Source: Hyposmocoma kahamanoa
Taxonomy: Eukaryota; Arthropoda; Insecta; Lepidoptera; Cosmopterigidae
Direction of reading: 5' to 3'
DNA: 64,000 bases
Assembly (NCBI RefSeq): GCF_003589595.1
Contig: NW_020653993.1
Coordinates: 2,865,542-2,929,541 of the forward strand
Shown here one piece after another: positions 42,032 through 53,252 of this stretch. The notes under the pieces are model-generated. The model ran no database searches and was not told where the DNA came from. It saw only the letters and a program-made list of their open reading frames with translations. Position 1 is the stretch's first letter; each line of letters opens with the position of its first letter. The position numbers were made by a program, and so were the translations under genes.

Positions 42032-42360
42032 ATAGTATTTTTATTTTACAGTCAATATAATTAATTGGGCGTTAACTAACGCCATCTATAAACTCCATGT
42101 AATATTTATAAGTATGGCCACCAAGTTTCTCGTAAAGTATAAATGCCCCTGTAAGTCCCTTATTTTAAACGTAACTTGTGAAATAAGGTTACTTTCCTAA
42201 AATACATAATATTCAGTCATTTTAATGGTTTCATAATTCTTGTTTTTTTGAATTAATAATGACTATCTGAAATACATCACAATTTATCTGTAATAGTTTT
42301 ACCATTACATTTTGAAAGGCAACCCCTTTTTGACCAACTTCCATTTTGGACTGTTATATT

Positions 42361-42760
42361 ATGGTTTATAAAATTATGATATTTTGTAAATTAAGATGAA
42401 TACGACGAGGATAAATAGTTGCTACACTAATTAAAATATTCTTGAAGTTTTTCCTTTACACCTTAGTACCGTATAATATTTATTACATGCTCGACCAAGT
42501 GCACTGAACAATGCTGCTCTGTGATTGGACGATATTATGGTATATAAAATTGATCATATTTGCTAAATTAAGATAATTACGAGGTGTATATAATTACTAT
42601 TGTAATTAAATATTTATTGCCTTTGTTACTTTATACCTTTGTAATGCATAACAGTTACTATTTATGTTCAACCAAGTGAGTCTTAGCAATACTGCTCTGT
42701 GATTGGACGATATTATGGTGTATAAAATTAATGATATTTGCTTAATTATATGGTTCGGCG
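42361..42760. repeat. Tandem repeat, about 177-bp unit
   Basis: ATGGTTTATAAAATT (42361), ATGGTATATAAAATT (42537) and ATGGTGTATAAAATT (42715) mark units 176 and 178 bp apart; GCTCTGTGATTGGACGATAT is shared by two units. Confidence 0.8.
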
Positions 42761-42962
42761 GTGTCGTTGCAGCGCGTACTGGTACTTCCTAACTGGCCGG
42801 TGTCTCCGGAAGACCAGCGTTGGGGTGTTGCAATATGCCTCGACTAATGCTGAGTAGACGTCGGTTTAGCGTTATACTTATATCTAAGCTTAAGAATGTA
42901 AATTGTAATATGGCATAATTATGACGCTAATAAACAATTTTTCTTTCTTTCTTTCTTTCTTT
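42740..42962 (+). repeat. LINE-like 3' end with (TTTC)n
   Basis: GACGCTAATAAACAATTTTT is followed by TTTC units (42939-42962). Confidence 0.5.
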
Positions 42963-43757
42963 ACAAGTGTGGAGTTCCTATAAAATGTTATATTTAAAAA
43001 AAAAAATTTCAACAACTTGTTAGGTAAGAGCTTTCTCTTCAGCACTGTACAAATGTAAACGATAATTATTTTGTGATTGGTCAAAATAGTATGTATGTAT
43101 GAATGAATTTCAAAGGAGGTTTCGAAGGGTATAAAAAGGATTGCAAAGCTGGAGGAGACAGAAAAAGTGCCGAACCGAGAACCAGCTAAAGTACCTACCT
43201 GCTTTGTAACTTGTTCTATTGCTACTGTCTAATTGTGTTGTGTAAATATAAGTAAGGTCTCTTTGCTTGGTAGCAATAATGTAAATTATTGCTACTACGC
43301 TTTGGCATAGTTTATGTATCTAAACGTGTGATTAGTCTTGCAATCCTTTATAAGTACTTGTTGTTTTAACTTGTCTATTTTAATTAATTTCTTTTTACTA
43401 GCACAGCCACAAATCTATATTAACTAGTACGTTAAATACATCCTTTTAGAAGTGCTATTACTTTCACTCTATTTATCCTGTTTCTCAAATAATTTTTTTA
43501 CTACAACTAAATTACAAACATTATTGTTTGGTACCAACTTTATAAATTAAAATTGAGTCGTGTTTTTGAAAGTACTGCTTTTCCTTTTGTTTTTAAAATT
43601 TGTTCGCAAACAAATTTTAGTATGTACATCTCATCTTGTACTACCCTAATGGAAATAAATTTGGTTTACTAAAATTATGCTTTTGAATTTCATAGAAGTT
43701 TAACATCTTTATAATGGAATCTAGTAATTAGTAGACACAAATATGATTTTTCTAACA
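42963..43757. other. AT-rich intergenic DNA
   Basis: No gene seen. Confidence 0.45.
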
Positions 43758-43934
43758 CGCTCGCCACCTTGAGACATAAGTTGACAAGCCCCATGTGCCT
43801 GTAATTTCACCAGCACCGTTACCCTTCAAAACCCGAACGCAGTAATGTTCATACTACTGCTTGACGGTAGAAATAGGTAAGGTATTACAGTATTTCACTG
43901 GACGAACTCTTTCACTGGGAGCTCTACTGCTAAA
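43758..43934 (-). mobile_element. Family A fragment (5' half)
   Basis: GCCACCTTGAGACATAAGTT to GGAGCTCTACTGCTAA. Confidence 0.75.
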
Positions 43935-43940
43935 AGTAAA

Positions 43941-44036
43941 AATTCATTTCCCAAATTTGTCCTACCGGGACTCGAATCCGGAACCTTGTCATTCAACGCG
44001 ACAGCGCACACCGTTGGTCCACCGAGGTTGTCAATA
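43941..44036 (-). mobile_element. tRNA-derived SINE (family D), head only
   Basis: Minus strand: CCTCGGTGGACCAACGGTGT, GGATTCGAGTCCCGGTAGGA. Same head as 48893-49108. Confidence 0.7.
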
Positions 44037-44365
44037 ATGTGCCAATCAATAAAAGCTTCTAGATCTAAATTGAGCTGTCCTTTACCTCTAAGCGACTTTA
44101 CTAAGAAAGGTAGCAGGCCGCCGATGAGACTAACTTAAGTTCATGTATAAATAGCAAAGTTCCCCTAGAGATTTACTTTGAAACCTAATTTTGTTTTCTC
44201 AAACTTTTGTGTAACTAATTTACGAACTCTGCCCAAAAATTTACTTGAAACTTTTTATGCTTGTTTTGTTTATTAACTTTAAATATGTAATGCAATATTA
44301 CGTAACAGATTTCTCATTAAACTGTGTTTTCGTGTTTTTCTATTAGCATTATTATCTATGCCCAA
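44037..44365. other. Intergenic DNA
   Basis: Nothing recognised. Confidence 0.45.
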
Positions 44366-44432
44366 ACCCTCGCCTGAAAGAAGACCCGTACCCAGCACTG
44401 GGACGTAGAATGCATTGATGATTATTATTATT
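44366..44432 (+). repeat. RTE-like 3' end fragment
   Basis: GACCCGTACCCAGCACTGGG, then GATGATTATTATTATT, a LINE tail with an ATT/ATG repeat. Confidence 0.55.
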
Positions 44433-44471
44433 ATCTACGTTAATGTTTACTAACCCGAGGAGTGTAAATGT

Positions 44472-44752
44472 CTAAGGGTCGTATTCCAGAATTCTACTCA
44501 ATACTCAAGTCAGGACTTGAGTATTGCAGTGAGCACTGAAAATCATACTCAAGTCCTTGCCATTAGGGTCGTATTTCCAGTAGTTGAAATCATACTCAAG
44601 TCTGCTCAACGCTCAAGTCAGGATTGCACTGGAAACACAAGCACTGGAAATACGACCCTAATGGCAAGGACTTGTGTATGATTTTCAGTGCTCCCTGCAA
44701 TACTCAAGTCCTGACTTGAGCATTGAGTAGAGTTCTGGAATACGACCATCAG
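44472..44752. mobile_element. MITE with CTAAGGGTCGTATT ends, copy 2 (rearranged)
   Basis: CTAAGGGTCGTATTCCAGAA start and TACGACCATCAG end; the interior holds extra inverted copies of CATACTCAAGTCCTTGCCAT and is longer than the other copies. Confidence 0.75.
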
Positions 44753-44756
44753 AGTG

Positions 44757-44953
44757 GTTACACACGGCGACTTAGCAGCGATGCAAACGCGATGCAATCG
44801 CTAATCATCTACCTTTACACACGCGCGATTTTAAGCAGGGTTGAAAACGCGGTGCAAGTGCACGATTGCATCGCTACACTTTGGATTTATAGGCGATTGC
44901 ATCGACACAAAACGCGCGATTGCAATATCGCAAGTGTAGTAAAAGTGTAAATA
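44757..44953. mobile_element. CG-rich MITE (ends GGTTACAC/GTGTAA)
   Basis: TTACACACGGCGACTTAGCA to AAAAGTGTAA with repeated CGCGATTGCATCG and ACACGCGCGATT words; a shorter relative is at 8130-8250. It directly follows the previous MITE. Confidence 0.65.
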
Positions 44954-45534
44954 GCTTTATGAATAGCTTTTTAAGAACAGCGGTGGCCCAATCCAAAATT
45001 CCCCTTATTTTTTTAATTATTAGGTAATTACGGACACATATATACATACATACAGGCGTAATTTTAGGGTTAACAAAATTTTTTACATACCTGTTGTCTC
45101 AACCAATTATAAGAATTCTTTTCTGCTCCGAGCTTGTAACCGTATCAATGGCCAATAGAGTAGATATCGATATCTTCAACACTAGAGTTGCCACGGGGCG
45201 AGAGGGTCACTCAGCGATTTTTTGTTTAATTCTTAGGATTTTTTCCTTTTCTTGAATGCGTGATTGTAAAATTCTCAAAATTTCTTCGATCTGTTTTTTT
45301 CTCGCTAGAGTGCTTACATGTTTATGTTAACCTTAACACTGTTTATTTTAGTTATATATATATATAGTTATAGTTTACCATGAATAAATAAAATAAAATA
45401 AATATATTTACAGAATGCAAAATTTTATTGTTATTGTTATTCCAAGCGTTTCATTGGCTAGAATAATCACATAACAACGTTGGAATGTGTGCAAACTTTG
45501 CAAACAAACAAAAGCTTCTTAAACCATCTCCCCT
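44954..45534. other. Intergenic DNA
   Basis: No gene seen. Confidence 0.45.
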
Positions 45535-45640
45535 TGTCAATTTATATTGCGGCGGAACAAAATGGAAGCGAATTTTTGTAACGATATTGTACATAGCGTA
45601 ATAACCTTTATTGTCAATTGTATACACGTGTCACACGAGC
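45535..45640. repeat. MITE family K, one end
   Basis: TCAATTTATATTGCGGCGGA, GGAAGCGAATTTTTGTAACG and TATTGTACATAGCGTAATAA match 63083-63170. Confidence 0.7.
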
Positions 45641-46219
45641 TGCATTTGGCCTACAATTAGAAAGCAGTTGGAATGTAGAGAGCACACTGGTGAGTGTGCA
45701 GTCGTACACACTCAGATATGTATAAATAAAATAACGCAAATTGTGTCTAAAAACGTTTTTATTTATTTTGTATACACTGATTCTTGAGATCACACAACAT
45801 TTAATATTGAATTTTCTACTGTTACATTTTTCCACAATAATTTACTAACGAAAACAATTTATCTATAATAAATAATTTAAAGAACATTTATAATCAACTA
45901 ATTAAATACTGTTCCATCTATGCCTATTACGTTCAATCCGCGCAAATGCAAACTAAAAGTAGTATTAGTTTAGTGCATTTGCCCCGTCCGTTATCATACC
46001 TATGAAAAAGAACAGAGGAATAATTTTAATTTAGAGTTGTCAAATGTTCGATAACTTTTCAGTGTCTATTTTGTTGAATATGATGCTTTTACTATCATGA
46101 TATTCATTTTTTGTGAAAATACTCCACTAGTTTGTTGTTATTGTTGACACAAAAACTGAACAAAGATAAAGAAAAATGAACCAGCCGGATCGCCAAACCT
46201 AAACAACAACGAAGATCTG
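45641..46219. other. Intergenic DNA
   Basis: Only a fragment CTCCACTAGTTTGTTGTTAT (46122) of a family C arm is recognised. Confidence 0.45.
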
Positions 46220-46560
46220 CAACAAGCACACAGTCTTAACCATCGGCTTTGTTCCACTAGCGACAACTACTGCGATATTTTAAATTCCATTTGTCGCCAG
46301 TGACAACAACAGATCGTTTTATCCCATTTGTCACCACCTGGTAATATATGGGTTTTTTCCCAATTTGTCGCAAGTGGAAATTACCACTGGCAGCAACTGG
46401 GCGCGACTTACGCTAGAGCGACATAAAGCGCGTGATGCAGCTGTTCACGCATAGAGATCTAGCATAGTAAATAAAATATGGGTTTTTTCACATTTGTCGC
46501 CAGTGGGTCACCACTGCCACCAGTCGTCAGACTGGGAATAAGCCAAAAACTCGTAAAGTC
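46220..46560. repeat. TTTGTCGCCAGTGG repeat, copy 1
   Basis: GATATTTTAAATTCCATTTG, TTTGTCGCCAGTG and ACATATGGGTTT-like words recur in order at 52265-52490. Internal repetition of CCATTTGTCGCCAGTGG-like words in both orientations. Confidence 0.65.
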
Positions 46561-46579
46561 AGCTGACTCGTTCCGTAGC

Positions 46580-46665
46580 TCAGGAGAGCGATAGGTCCAA
46601 TTTGGCGAATTCGCTGGTTCGAGCCCAACCGGATCGACGGAATTTTTCTTAAATGTTTATTAGGT
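46580..46665 (+). mobile_element. tRNA-like head, diverged family C
   Basis: CCGTAGCTCAGGAGAGCGAT and GCTGGTTCGAGCCCAACCGG resemble boxes A and B; no mature acceptor pairing. Confidence 0.5.
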
Positions 46666-46689
46666 CTTTGTATCAATTAGAAACTTGTT

Positions 46690-47005
46690 AGCATTTTCCA
46701 TGTGATACACACCGTCTAAAATTGCGGAATAGTAATGGGCGTCGATGTATTATTGACAGCTCTAAAATAAAATGCAACCTTCTATACTTTTCTTATCGAT
46801 AACGAAACAGACTGAAATTAAGTTTGCTTTTGCCCGAATAGACGCTATCATATATTAAATAGATCGAGAAGTCAATTCTGCTGCATCTGTTCTTAGCTCC
46901 AAAGTAATTGCGCGTTTCACAGCAGAGAAACAATATGTTATACATGAATTTGATTAATGAAATTCAATTAAACTGAAAAAACTCAAGGCAGAAAATATTT
47001 ATAGT
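46690..47005. other. Intergenic DNA
   Basis: Nothing recognised. Confidence 0.45.
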
Positions 47006-47215
47006 TTTTTTATATAAAAATAAGTGCGCATTTGACCTCCATCTCATCTGATGGAAAGTGACGATGAGGTCAACGATGTGGCATGCACACCTAAATAATG
47101 CCTATTTACTCTCGCCTTGAAAAGGTCCAAGTTAGAGCGCTCGGAGAACAAGTCCACAGGCAGGGAATTCCACTCCCTAGCCGCTCGCCATATAAATGCG
47201 AAATAGAGCAAAATA
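47006..47215 (-). pseudogene. LINE C-terminal fragment with A-tail
   Basis: Minus strand: EWNSLPVDLFSERSNLDLFK, ARVNRHYLGVHATS with a stop before the first residue, then a short 3' UTR to the T-run at 47006-47012. Another 5'-truncated lepidopteran LINE tail. Confidence 0.7.
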
Positions 47216-47239
47216 AAGCAAATACCATTTTAATAAGCC

Positions 47240-47606
47240 TTTTTTTATATAATATCAAATAACGGGACGAACAAGTCGTGCGCCTGATGGTAAGCTACAC
47301 GCCTGTCCACAATAGTTGCAGTGCCACTCAACTTCAAATCGCAAAGATCTGAGGGGCACTGCCACTGCAGCTGTCACCCTGAGACATATGTTAACAAGTC
47401 TAATGTGAAATTTCTTTAACACTCTTACCTTTCAAAAAAAAATGAAGGAAGAGTGCTCTTACGGTCCGGCCGCAAGAGCATTCTTCCGGTTCTGCCGCAA
47501 GCGCATTCTTCCGGTTCTGCCGCACAGCAGCAATGTGAGCATACGTTACTGCTTGGCGGCAGAAATAAGTAAGGTGGCAGTACTTCTCTGGACACTATAA
47601 TGAGTT
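47240..47606 (-). mobile_element. Family A repeat with internal tandem expansion
   Basis: TTTTTTTATATAATATCAAA to AGTACTTCTCTGGACACT. Near 47480-47530 GCATTCTTCCGGTTCTGCCG is repeated twice in tandem with a third partial unit, lengthening the copy. Confidence 0.75.
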
Positions 47607-48044
47607 ACATAATTAACACACTTATTGGGTTTTGACTCGCACACCTCAATGATAGATTTATAATATTACTTATATAGTATTCGTAGTTTGTTATCTACTG
47701 TTATAGCATATTAAATAATAAATTAAATAAACAGCCTTGACAAGAGGTTATGGGTCAATTAAGAATAATTTTGTATTGACAAAATTCAACGTACGATCTT
47801 ACCCGTTTCACCCTGCCCTATTTAATAATGCCTTAAGGGCGAAAAACCGTTTTCAAATATGGTGTTTATCGAAGTCCATAATCACACCCCGGCCTCTGAA
47901 TGGGTGGTCCCTAGTGGCTATACCCCTTCAAAAAATTAATACGAAAAAGGCAACAATACAAGATTTTTTTACTTTAGGCTCAATTTACATTGCCGCGGAA
48001 GGGAAAGTAAGCGATTTTTTGTAAACATAATGAACATTATATCA
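47607..48044. other. Intergenic DNA
   Basis: A 95-codon frame (47737-48024) has no recognised domain. GGCTCAATTTACATTGCCGC at 47978 is one end of MITE family K, so at least part is repeat. Confidence 0.45.
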
Positions 48045-48522
48045 ATTACTCTTTTTTTTATGATACTAAGGGTCGTATTCTAGAACTCTACTCAATGCTC
48101 AAGTCAGGATTTGAGTATGGTTTAAAGCACTCGAAATCATACTCATGTACCTGCCATTAGGGTCGCATTTCCAGTGCTTGTGTTTCCATTGCAATCCTGA
48201 CTTGAGCATTGAGTAGAGTTCTAGAATACGACCCTGAGTAATAGGACGGCCAAGTCGTCCGCCTGGTGGTAAGTGACACGCCTGTCTACAACAGTTGCAG
48301 TGCCACTTAGAACTTTAAATCACAAAGATCTGAGAGGCACTGCCACTGTACCCGACACTCTGAGACATAAGTTGACAAGTAGCATGTGCCTGTAATATCA
48401 CCAGCACCCTTACCCTTACAAACCGGAACGCAGTAATGCTTACATTACTGCTAAGCGGTAGAAATAGGTAAGGTGACAGTACTTCCCCAAACCAACTCTT
48501 TCACAAGGAGCTCTATTGGTAC
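48045..48522 (-). mobile_element. Family A repeat split by a MITE
   Basis: The reversed A-tail (48050-48065, TTTTTTTATGATAC) is separated from TAATAGGACGGCCAAGTCGT (48239 on) by the MITE; the rest runs to GGAGCTCTATTGGTAC. Confidence 0.75.
48066..48238. mobile_element. MITE with CTAAGGGTCGTATT ends, copy 3
   Basis: CTAAGGGTCGTATTCTAGAA and GAATACGACCCTGAG termini. TA on each side would rebuild the family A tail, so a 2-bp TA duplication is plausible. Confidence 0.8.
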
Positions 48523-48613
48523 AAAAATAATAATAATAAATAAAATTATACTAAAATAATACTTCTCGCTCAGTCTCGATAATTCCTAAAGCTACCGTAT
48601 CGTATCTAGTTTG

Positions 48614-48692
48614 CACGTTACACAATTGACACAAAGTTCATTATGCTATGTAAAACTTTCCTTCCATTCCGCAGCGACGTAAATTGCGCCTT
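48614..48692. repeat. MITE family K, inverted fragment
   Basis: ACGTTACACAATTGACACAA and CATTCCGCAGCGACGTAAAT correspond to the reverse complement of 63083-63175. Confidence 0.6.
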
Positions 48693-48892
48693 AGCTTTAA
48701 TTTTTAACACACCCGAATTGACACTCGATGTACAGTCAGAGATATTATTATACTTTACAACATAATCAATAATATAAAGACAACGACTAAGACATTCATT
48801 TATTACGAACTTACATTTATCAATACAATGCCTAGACTCATGAACACACGTAGCCATTCACACTCAATTAATAATAATAATAATAGTGTGCC

Positions 48893-49108
48893 ACACAATC
48901 ACCGCAATTGCCAGGTTTCAAACTAGGGAATTCCCTGTAGGTACTATGAGTACCAGAGCAACGGAATTCACAGTTCGACATTTCTCAGAACTCCCAAACC
49001 AGAACCAATATAGAAAAGTTTATTTCCCAATTTGTTCCTACCGGGAATCGAACCCGGGACCTCCTCATCCAGCGCCCACAGTATAAGCCGTTGGGCCACC
49101 GAGGTCGT
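48893..49108 (-). mobile_element. tRNA-derived SINE (family D), complete
   Basis: Minus strand: ACCTCGGTGGCCCAACGGCT box A region, GGTTCGATTCCCGGTAGGAA box B, a 130-bp body and an (ATT)n tail at 48870-48890. About 215 bp. Confidence 0.8.
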
Positions 49109-49606
49109 CAATCTCAGTAAAGCAAATAATAGTGAGGTATAGTATTATTTTGTAAAGTCCATAATACTGTGTATTACGGAAGTTGACGAATGCATTCATA
49201 AACCTATCTCCTTCTTGTCGTTTGACATTAAAACTACCCGCTCCTTAATATTGCAAGAAAAATTCACCTTAACGGTTTAGACACACGAGTCACATTCGGC
49301 ATTACCCAGTATCTTATTTTTTTTTTTCGAAATTCAAAAAACCGTATAAACAGTCCATTGAAAATTTACATTAACAATTTACAAGTAATGTTCAAGATAT
49401 ATTTTCAATCAAACTTTTGTTTTGCCTATTTCTGTAAAACTTTTATAACTTCGAAGCTTGGATTTTAGAAAATAGTATTGTAGTATATGAGTAATGGAGA
49501 CAAAGTATTTTTGTGGTAACAATCAAGGATAACCGATAACCATCCAAGCAAAAAAAAATCCTTGATAAAACTGAGTATAGCGACACATCGGGTGAGGAAA
49601 GGTTTA
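49109..49606. other. Intergenic DNA
   Basis: Nothing recognised. Confidence 0.45.
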
Positions 49607-49783
49607 AGGGCACCTTCAAATTAGACGCTTATAGAAGCGAAGCTGGCGCCGCGTATCACGAACTCACGACAGTGGCGTTGCAACTGCGCTTAATATTGAA
49701 TGAAAATGAGTAGTGACACGGCTGCAGCGTCACAGTGGCGCCACTGCAGCAGTTCTACAAGCATCTAATTTAAAAAGCGCTCT
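49607..49783. mobile_element. MITE family E, complete
   Basis: Left end AGGGCACCTTCAAATTAGAC, right end reversed AGAGCGCTTTTTAAATTAGA; inner words GCAGTGGCGCCAC are mirrored. Copies at 52777-52964 and 63904-63996. Confidence 0.75.
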
Positions 49784-49861
49784 ATAAATGTTATCCAAAA
49801 TAAGCATTGGATGTTATTGAGTTTTTTCAAGCTCTTTGCATCTGCTTAATAGTAACATGAT

Positions 49862-50062
49862 ATAGTTTAGTTGGCTTATTTAGTCCCATGGCTGGACACA
49901 GGCCTCCTCTGATTATGGGAAGGCTTGGGCTGTAGTTCCCATGCGGGCCGAATTGAGAACTTCACACACTTCATTAAACGCATTGCAGACGTATGCAGGT
50001 TTCCTCAACATGTTTTTATTCAGCGAAAAGCTCGTGGTAAATTTCAAATAAATTTCGCACGG
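49862..50062 (+). repeat. Common lepidopteran repeat fragment
   Basis: CCATGGCTGGACACAGGCCT, GTAGTTCCCATGCGGGCC and CAGACGTATGCAGGTTTCCT are familiar words from lepidopteran genomes; no coding frame. Confidence 0.6.
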
Positions 50063-50084
50063 TAGTGATTGTTAGGTTTGGCAG

Positions 50085-50470
50085 AAGAAGCATGAAAGTA
50101 GAATTAACGCATTGGAAATGAGAGCTTTGAGAAGTATGCCTGGAGTAACTCTGATGGATAAATTACGGAACACGGCAAGGAAGCGGCGCGGCAAGAAGAT
50201 GAAATGTGAAAGATAGAGAATTGGTTACATGGTTCGGATATGTACAAAGAATGAATGAACGAAGTTTGCCGAAACAGGTTGTAAAGGCCGACCAGTGAAC
50301 TTACTACGACACAAATTGAGGACGTCCTTAAGAAAGACCAGGTCAATAGTACCCTTAACCGACAAGCATCTATGAAAGCACTGATGCGTGTTGATGAGGC
50401 GAAAGATGTATGTCAGGATTGTAGCAAGTGGAAGCCTATTGTCTGCCTAAAAGGAAAAAGGCGTGAAGTA
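50085..50470 (+). pseudogene. Decayed LINE pol C-terminus (RTE-like)
   Basis: Pieces in shifting frames: NALEMRALRSMPGVTLMDKL, then after several stops KALMRVDEAKDVCQDCSKW (50372 on). This pattern is the end of insect endonuclease/reverse-transcriptase proteins. Multiple stops and frame changes show it is old. Confidence 0.7.
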
Positions 50471-50513
50471 TGTATGAAAGTTTATGTAAATAGGTACTCG
50501 AGTCAATTCCGAT

Positions 50514-50741
50514 ATTTTTTTATGTTGTTAGTGATGGGACGAACAAATGGTGCGTCTGGCGGTAAGCAATGCAGTGGCGCTCAAATTTTTTAAGTCGCAA
50601 TGATCCGAGGGATACTGCCTTGAGGCGTAACTTGACCAGTCTCATGTGCCTTTAATTTCACCAGCACCCTTAATCCTTCAAGACCAAAACATGATAATGC
50701 TGGCGGCAGAAATAGATAAAGTGGCAGTACTTTCCTGGGCG
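50514..50741 (-). mobile_element. Family A repeat, diverged
   Basis: TTTTTTATGTTGTTAGTGAT to AGTACTTTCCTGGGCGAC, with deletions around the CACTGC block and the GCAGTAATG block. Confidence 0.75.
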
Positions 50742-51224
50742 ACGTGTGAATGCATTAAACCTTCGCTGTGACAATACCGTGTCGAAATAACCACTGGGAT
50801 ACCAAATTGTCGAAATTTTTAATCAATAAAATGTATTGACCTGAATTGGCTTCGTGTATTCATATGTTACTGACGTCAAAATATGTAAATATTATAAGGA
50901 TACATCGATCACGTACATTTATAAATTTTCTAATTACTCCGAAAGGATAGGGTGGTACAGAACTGTTTTCTAAAGTCCAAACTTCGGAGCTATTCAAGTT
51001 TTACGGACCTTGACGATTGCGTTATTAACCTATTTCATATTTTGTTGTTATAATTTTCTCGCTTGTCAATTCGCTATTGCAAATAAAAGTTTGCCTTAAA
51101 TGTTTAGGTATTAGGTTCATATTAAGACAACGCAGCGGCATTCGCAGTGATATTTAAATTATCGAATATATTTTGAGAACATGTCCGCACTTAACATAGA
51201 ATAATTATTAATTCAAAGATAGTA
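50742..51224. other. Intergenic DNA
   Basis: Nothing recognised. Confidence 0.45.
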
Positions 51225-51305
51225 TAATTCCTTCTAACAGGACTCGTACCTGCGTCTGTCTTGCCAATCTAGGGCAATGCTCTACCAACTGAGCTACCTG
51301 GGGCT
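51225..51305 (-). mobile_element. tRNA-like SINE head
   Basis: Minus strand: GCCCCAGGTAGCTCAGTTGG, TAGAGCATTGCCCTAGATTG, GCAGGTACGAGTCCTGTTAG. D-arm and T-arm look tRNA-like, but the 3' side lacks CTGGGGC to close the acceptor stem, so it is scored as SINE-derived. Confidence 0.6.
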
Positions 51306-52264
51306 TTATGAATTTTTCTATGCGGTTGTTACAGATAATAATTTTTTAGCTTTTTGACTGTAGAGAGACCAGTGAGAAATCTGTGAATGTTTTTTCATCA
51401 GAATATTATTCAAAAGTACCGAATTAAAGTTTCTCAACAAAATTTGTGTTCGGCTGTTTTCGTAAATCTCGAATGCCTCCGAAACTTGGACTTTAAATAC
51501 ATACCGTAATAGTATACGCAAGAGCAGACTGTCTGTCGAAGTTACGAAGTATCTATAAAATAGATATACCTGCATCTATCACGCGTTTACACTGTCAATA
51601 TTTACGACAATTGCCGTCATTAATAATTTCAGTTTTATTGGTCAAATGTTGGTGGCTAATTATCGGTCATTTTTGTCTTTCCGTCCACCCCTCTCTAATT
51701 ATTTATTCGGAGGCCTTGAATATTCTTTATTTGTTTGAAATTTTTGGTTCCACGTTTATGTCTTATCATTATTTATGCTATTTTATGTCTTATGGGGTGG
51801 TTATAATGGAATGGTTAAATATAGTTAGTATTATTATATGTGACGTTCTTAAACATTGAAGGGCAAGCAAGAGAAGATGATTGACATGCCATAGTTTGTG
51901 GGGAAATATCACAAATGAGAGGTCTGTACCTTGTATACTAATTTGGTATTGATGTATGCATCGAGCATGACAAATTTTAACGAAAATACCATATTTAAAT
52001 GTTTGACAATGCCGTGCAGTTATGGTTACAAATTAGCCCGTTATTACATTTGATTATATTCTGGAACCAATCACATGAGAATGTGGCAATTGGAGGTCTA
52101 GACTCACTAGAGATCTAAGAGCGAGTGTCCGAGCTCAACATAAACGATCTAAAATACAAAAAAACATTTAAAAAAAATCTAATTTGTTATCAGCGGTGAT
52201 TTCACATTAAACTAGAATTTTATTTTATTTCGATGGCGGCAATAAACAAACATAGATTGGGGTT
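51306..52264. other. Intergenic DNA
   Basis: Two 82-85 codon frames are present without recognisable features. Confidence 0.45.
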
Positions 52265-52490
52265 TCTTATTCCATATATTACTACTGGCAACTACTGGGA
52301 TATTTTAAATTCCATTTGTCGCTAGTGGCAGCAACAGATCTTTTTATCTCTCTTGTTACCGCCTGGTAACATATGGGTTTATTTTTCCATTTGTCGCCAA
52401 TGGAAATCACCACTCACAACAACTGAGATTTTTTTCCCATGTATCGCCAGTGGGAACAAAGCCAGTGGTGACGACTGGAAATAAACGCAA
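52265..52490. repeat. TTTGTCGCCAGTGG repeat, copy 2
   Basis: GATATTTTAAATTCCATTTG then GTCGCTAGTGGCAG and TTTGTCGCCAATGG, in the same order as 46220-46560. Confidence 0.65.
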
Positions 52491-52776
52491 AATATGCCGA
52501 AATTAGGAGCTTTAAGTATTTTTATTTACATTGACATAAATATTGACCAAAATCCAGTGTAAACGCACTCTATATATTGACAAATAGTAAGAGTATAAAA
52601 TACGAAACATCTTTAATATTAAACATTTACAACAACTACATATAGTAAACTTTTCTCTCAAAATTTTACGTTATTAAATTTTTGACACCAACTGTACTAA
52701 AGCTGATTTCGAAGTCAAGCTTACAACTCGCGCGGTATATGACAAATGTAGGATTTAAGAGCGATATCGAATTAAC

Positions 52777-52964
52777 GAGCGCCTTCAAATTTAGAAACTT
52801 GTAGAAACGCTGCAGTGGCGTGACTGTGGCGTGGCAGCCGTGCTTCTGTGTAGCGCTTCAGTTTTTTGTTCACTAATTGTGACTGCAAACGCCCCTTTAA
52901 ATATTGTATGAAAATTATTAGTGGCAGTACTGCAGCAGATAAGCGTCTAATTGGAAGGCGCCCT
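52777..52964. mobile_element. MITE family E, complete
   Basis: GAGCGCCTTCAAATTTAGAA at the left and, reversed, AGGGCGCCTTCCAATTAGAC at the right. Confidence 0.75.
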
Positions 52965-53091
52965 AATACTCGACTAAACATTCTTGTGTTTTTGCACACT
53001 CCAACACCATTCACACATTTGCATTCAGTTCTATTCTATGTAATTTCAGAGCTTTATCTCATACTACAATCAGTATTGGGCAAAATTTAAT

Positions 53092-53252
53092 TGTTCTGGC
53101 AATTAAAGATTGACAATTAATTAATTGTCAATTGCGAAACAGCAATTAACGATTGATCAATTGTTAGTTGCGAAAGCCGCAATTAACAATTCATTAATTG
53201 TTAATTGCGGTTATCGCAATTCTCCTGAGGTAAGGTACCCTTACCTCAGGTC
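53092..53252. repeat. Cluster of AT palindromes
   Basis: TTGACAATTAATTAATTGTCAA (53110-53131), a GCAATTAACAATT..AATTGTTAATTGC palindrome (53179-53207) and CCTGAGGTAAG..CTTACCTCAGG (53224-53250) lie side by side. Many TAATTG homeobox-like words. Probably a MITE. Confidence 0.7.

Noticed and set aside
47737..48024. 95-codon ORF as a gene
   Set aside because: It begins with TTG, shows no domain, and its 3' part overlaps a MITE end (GGCTCAATTTACATTGCCGC).
51225..51305. Possible tRNA gene on the minus strand
   Set aside because: Boxes A and B look good, but the two acceptor strands do not pair, and tRNA-like SINE heads are common in this window.
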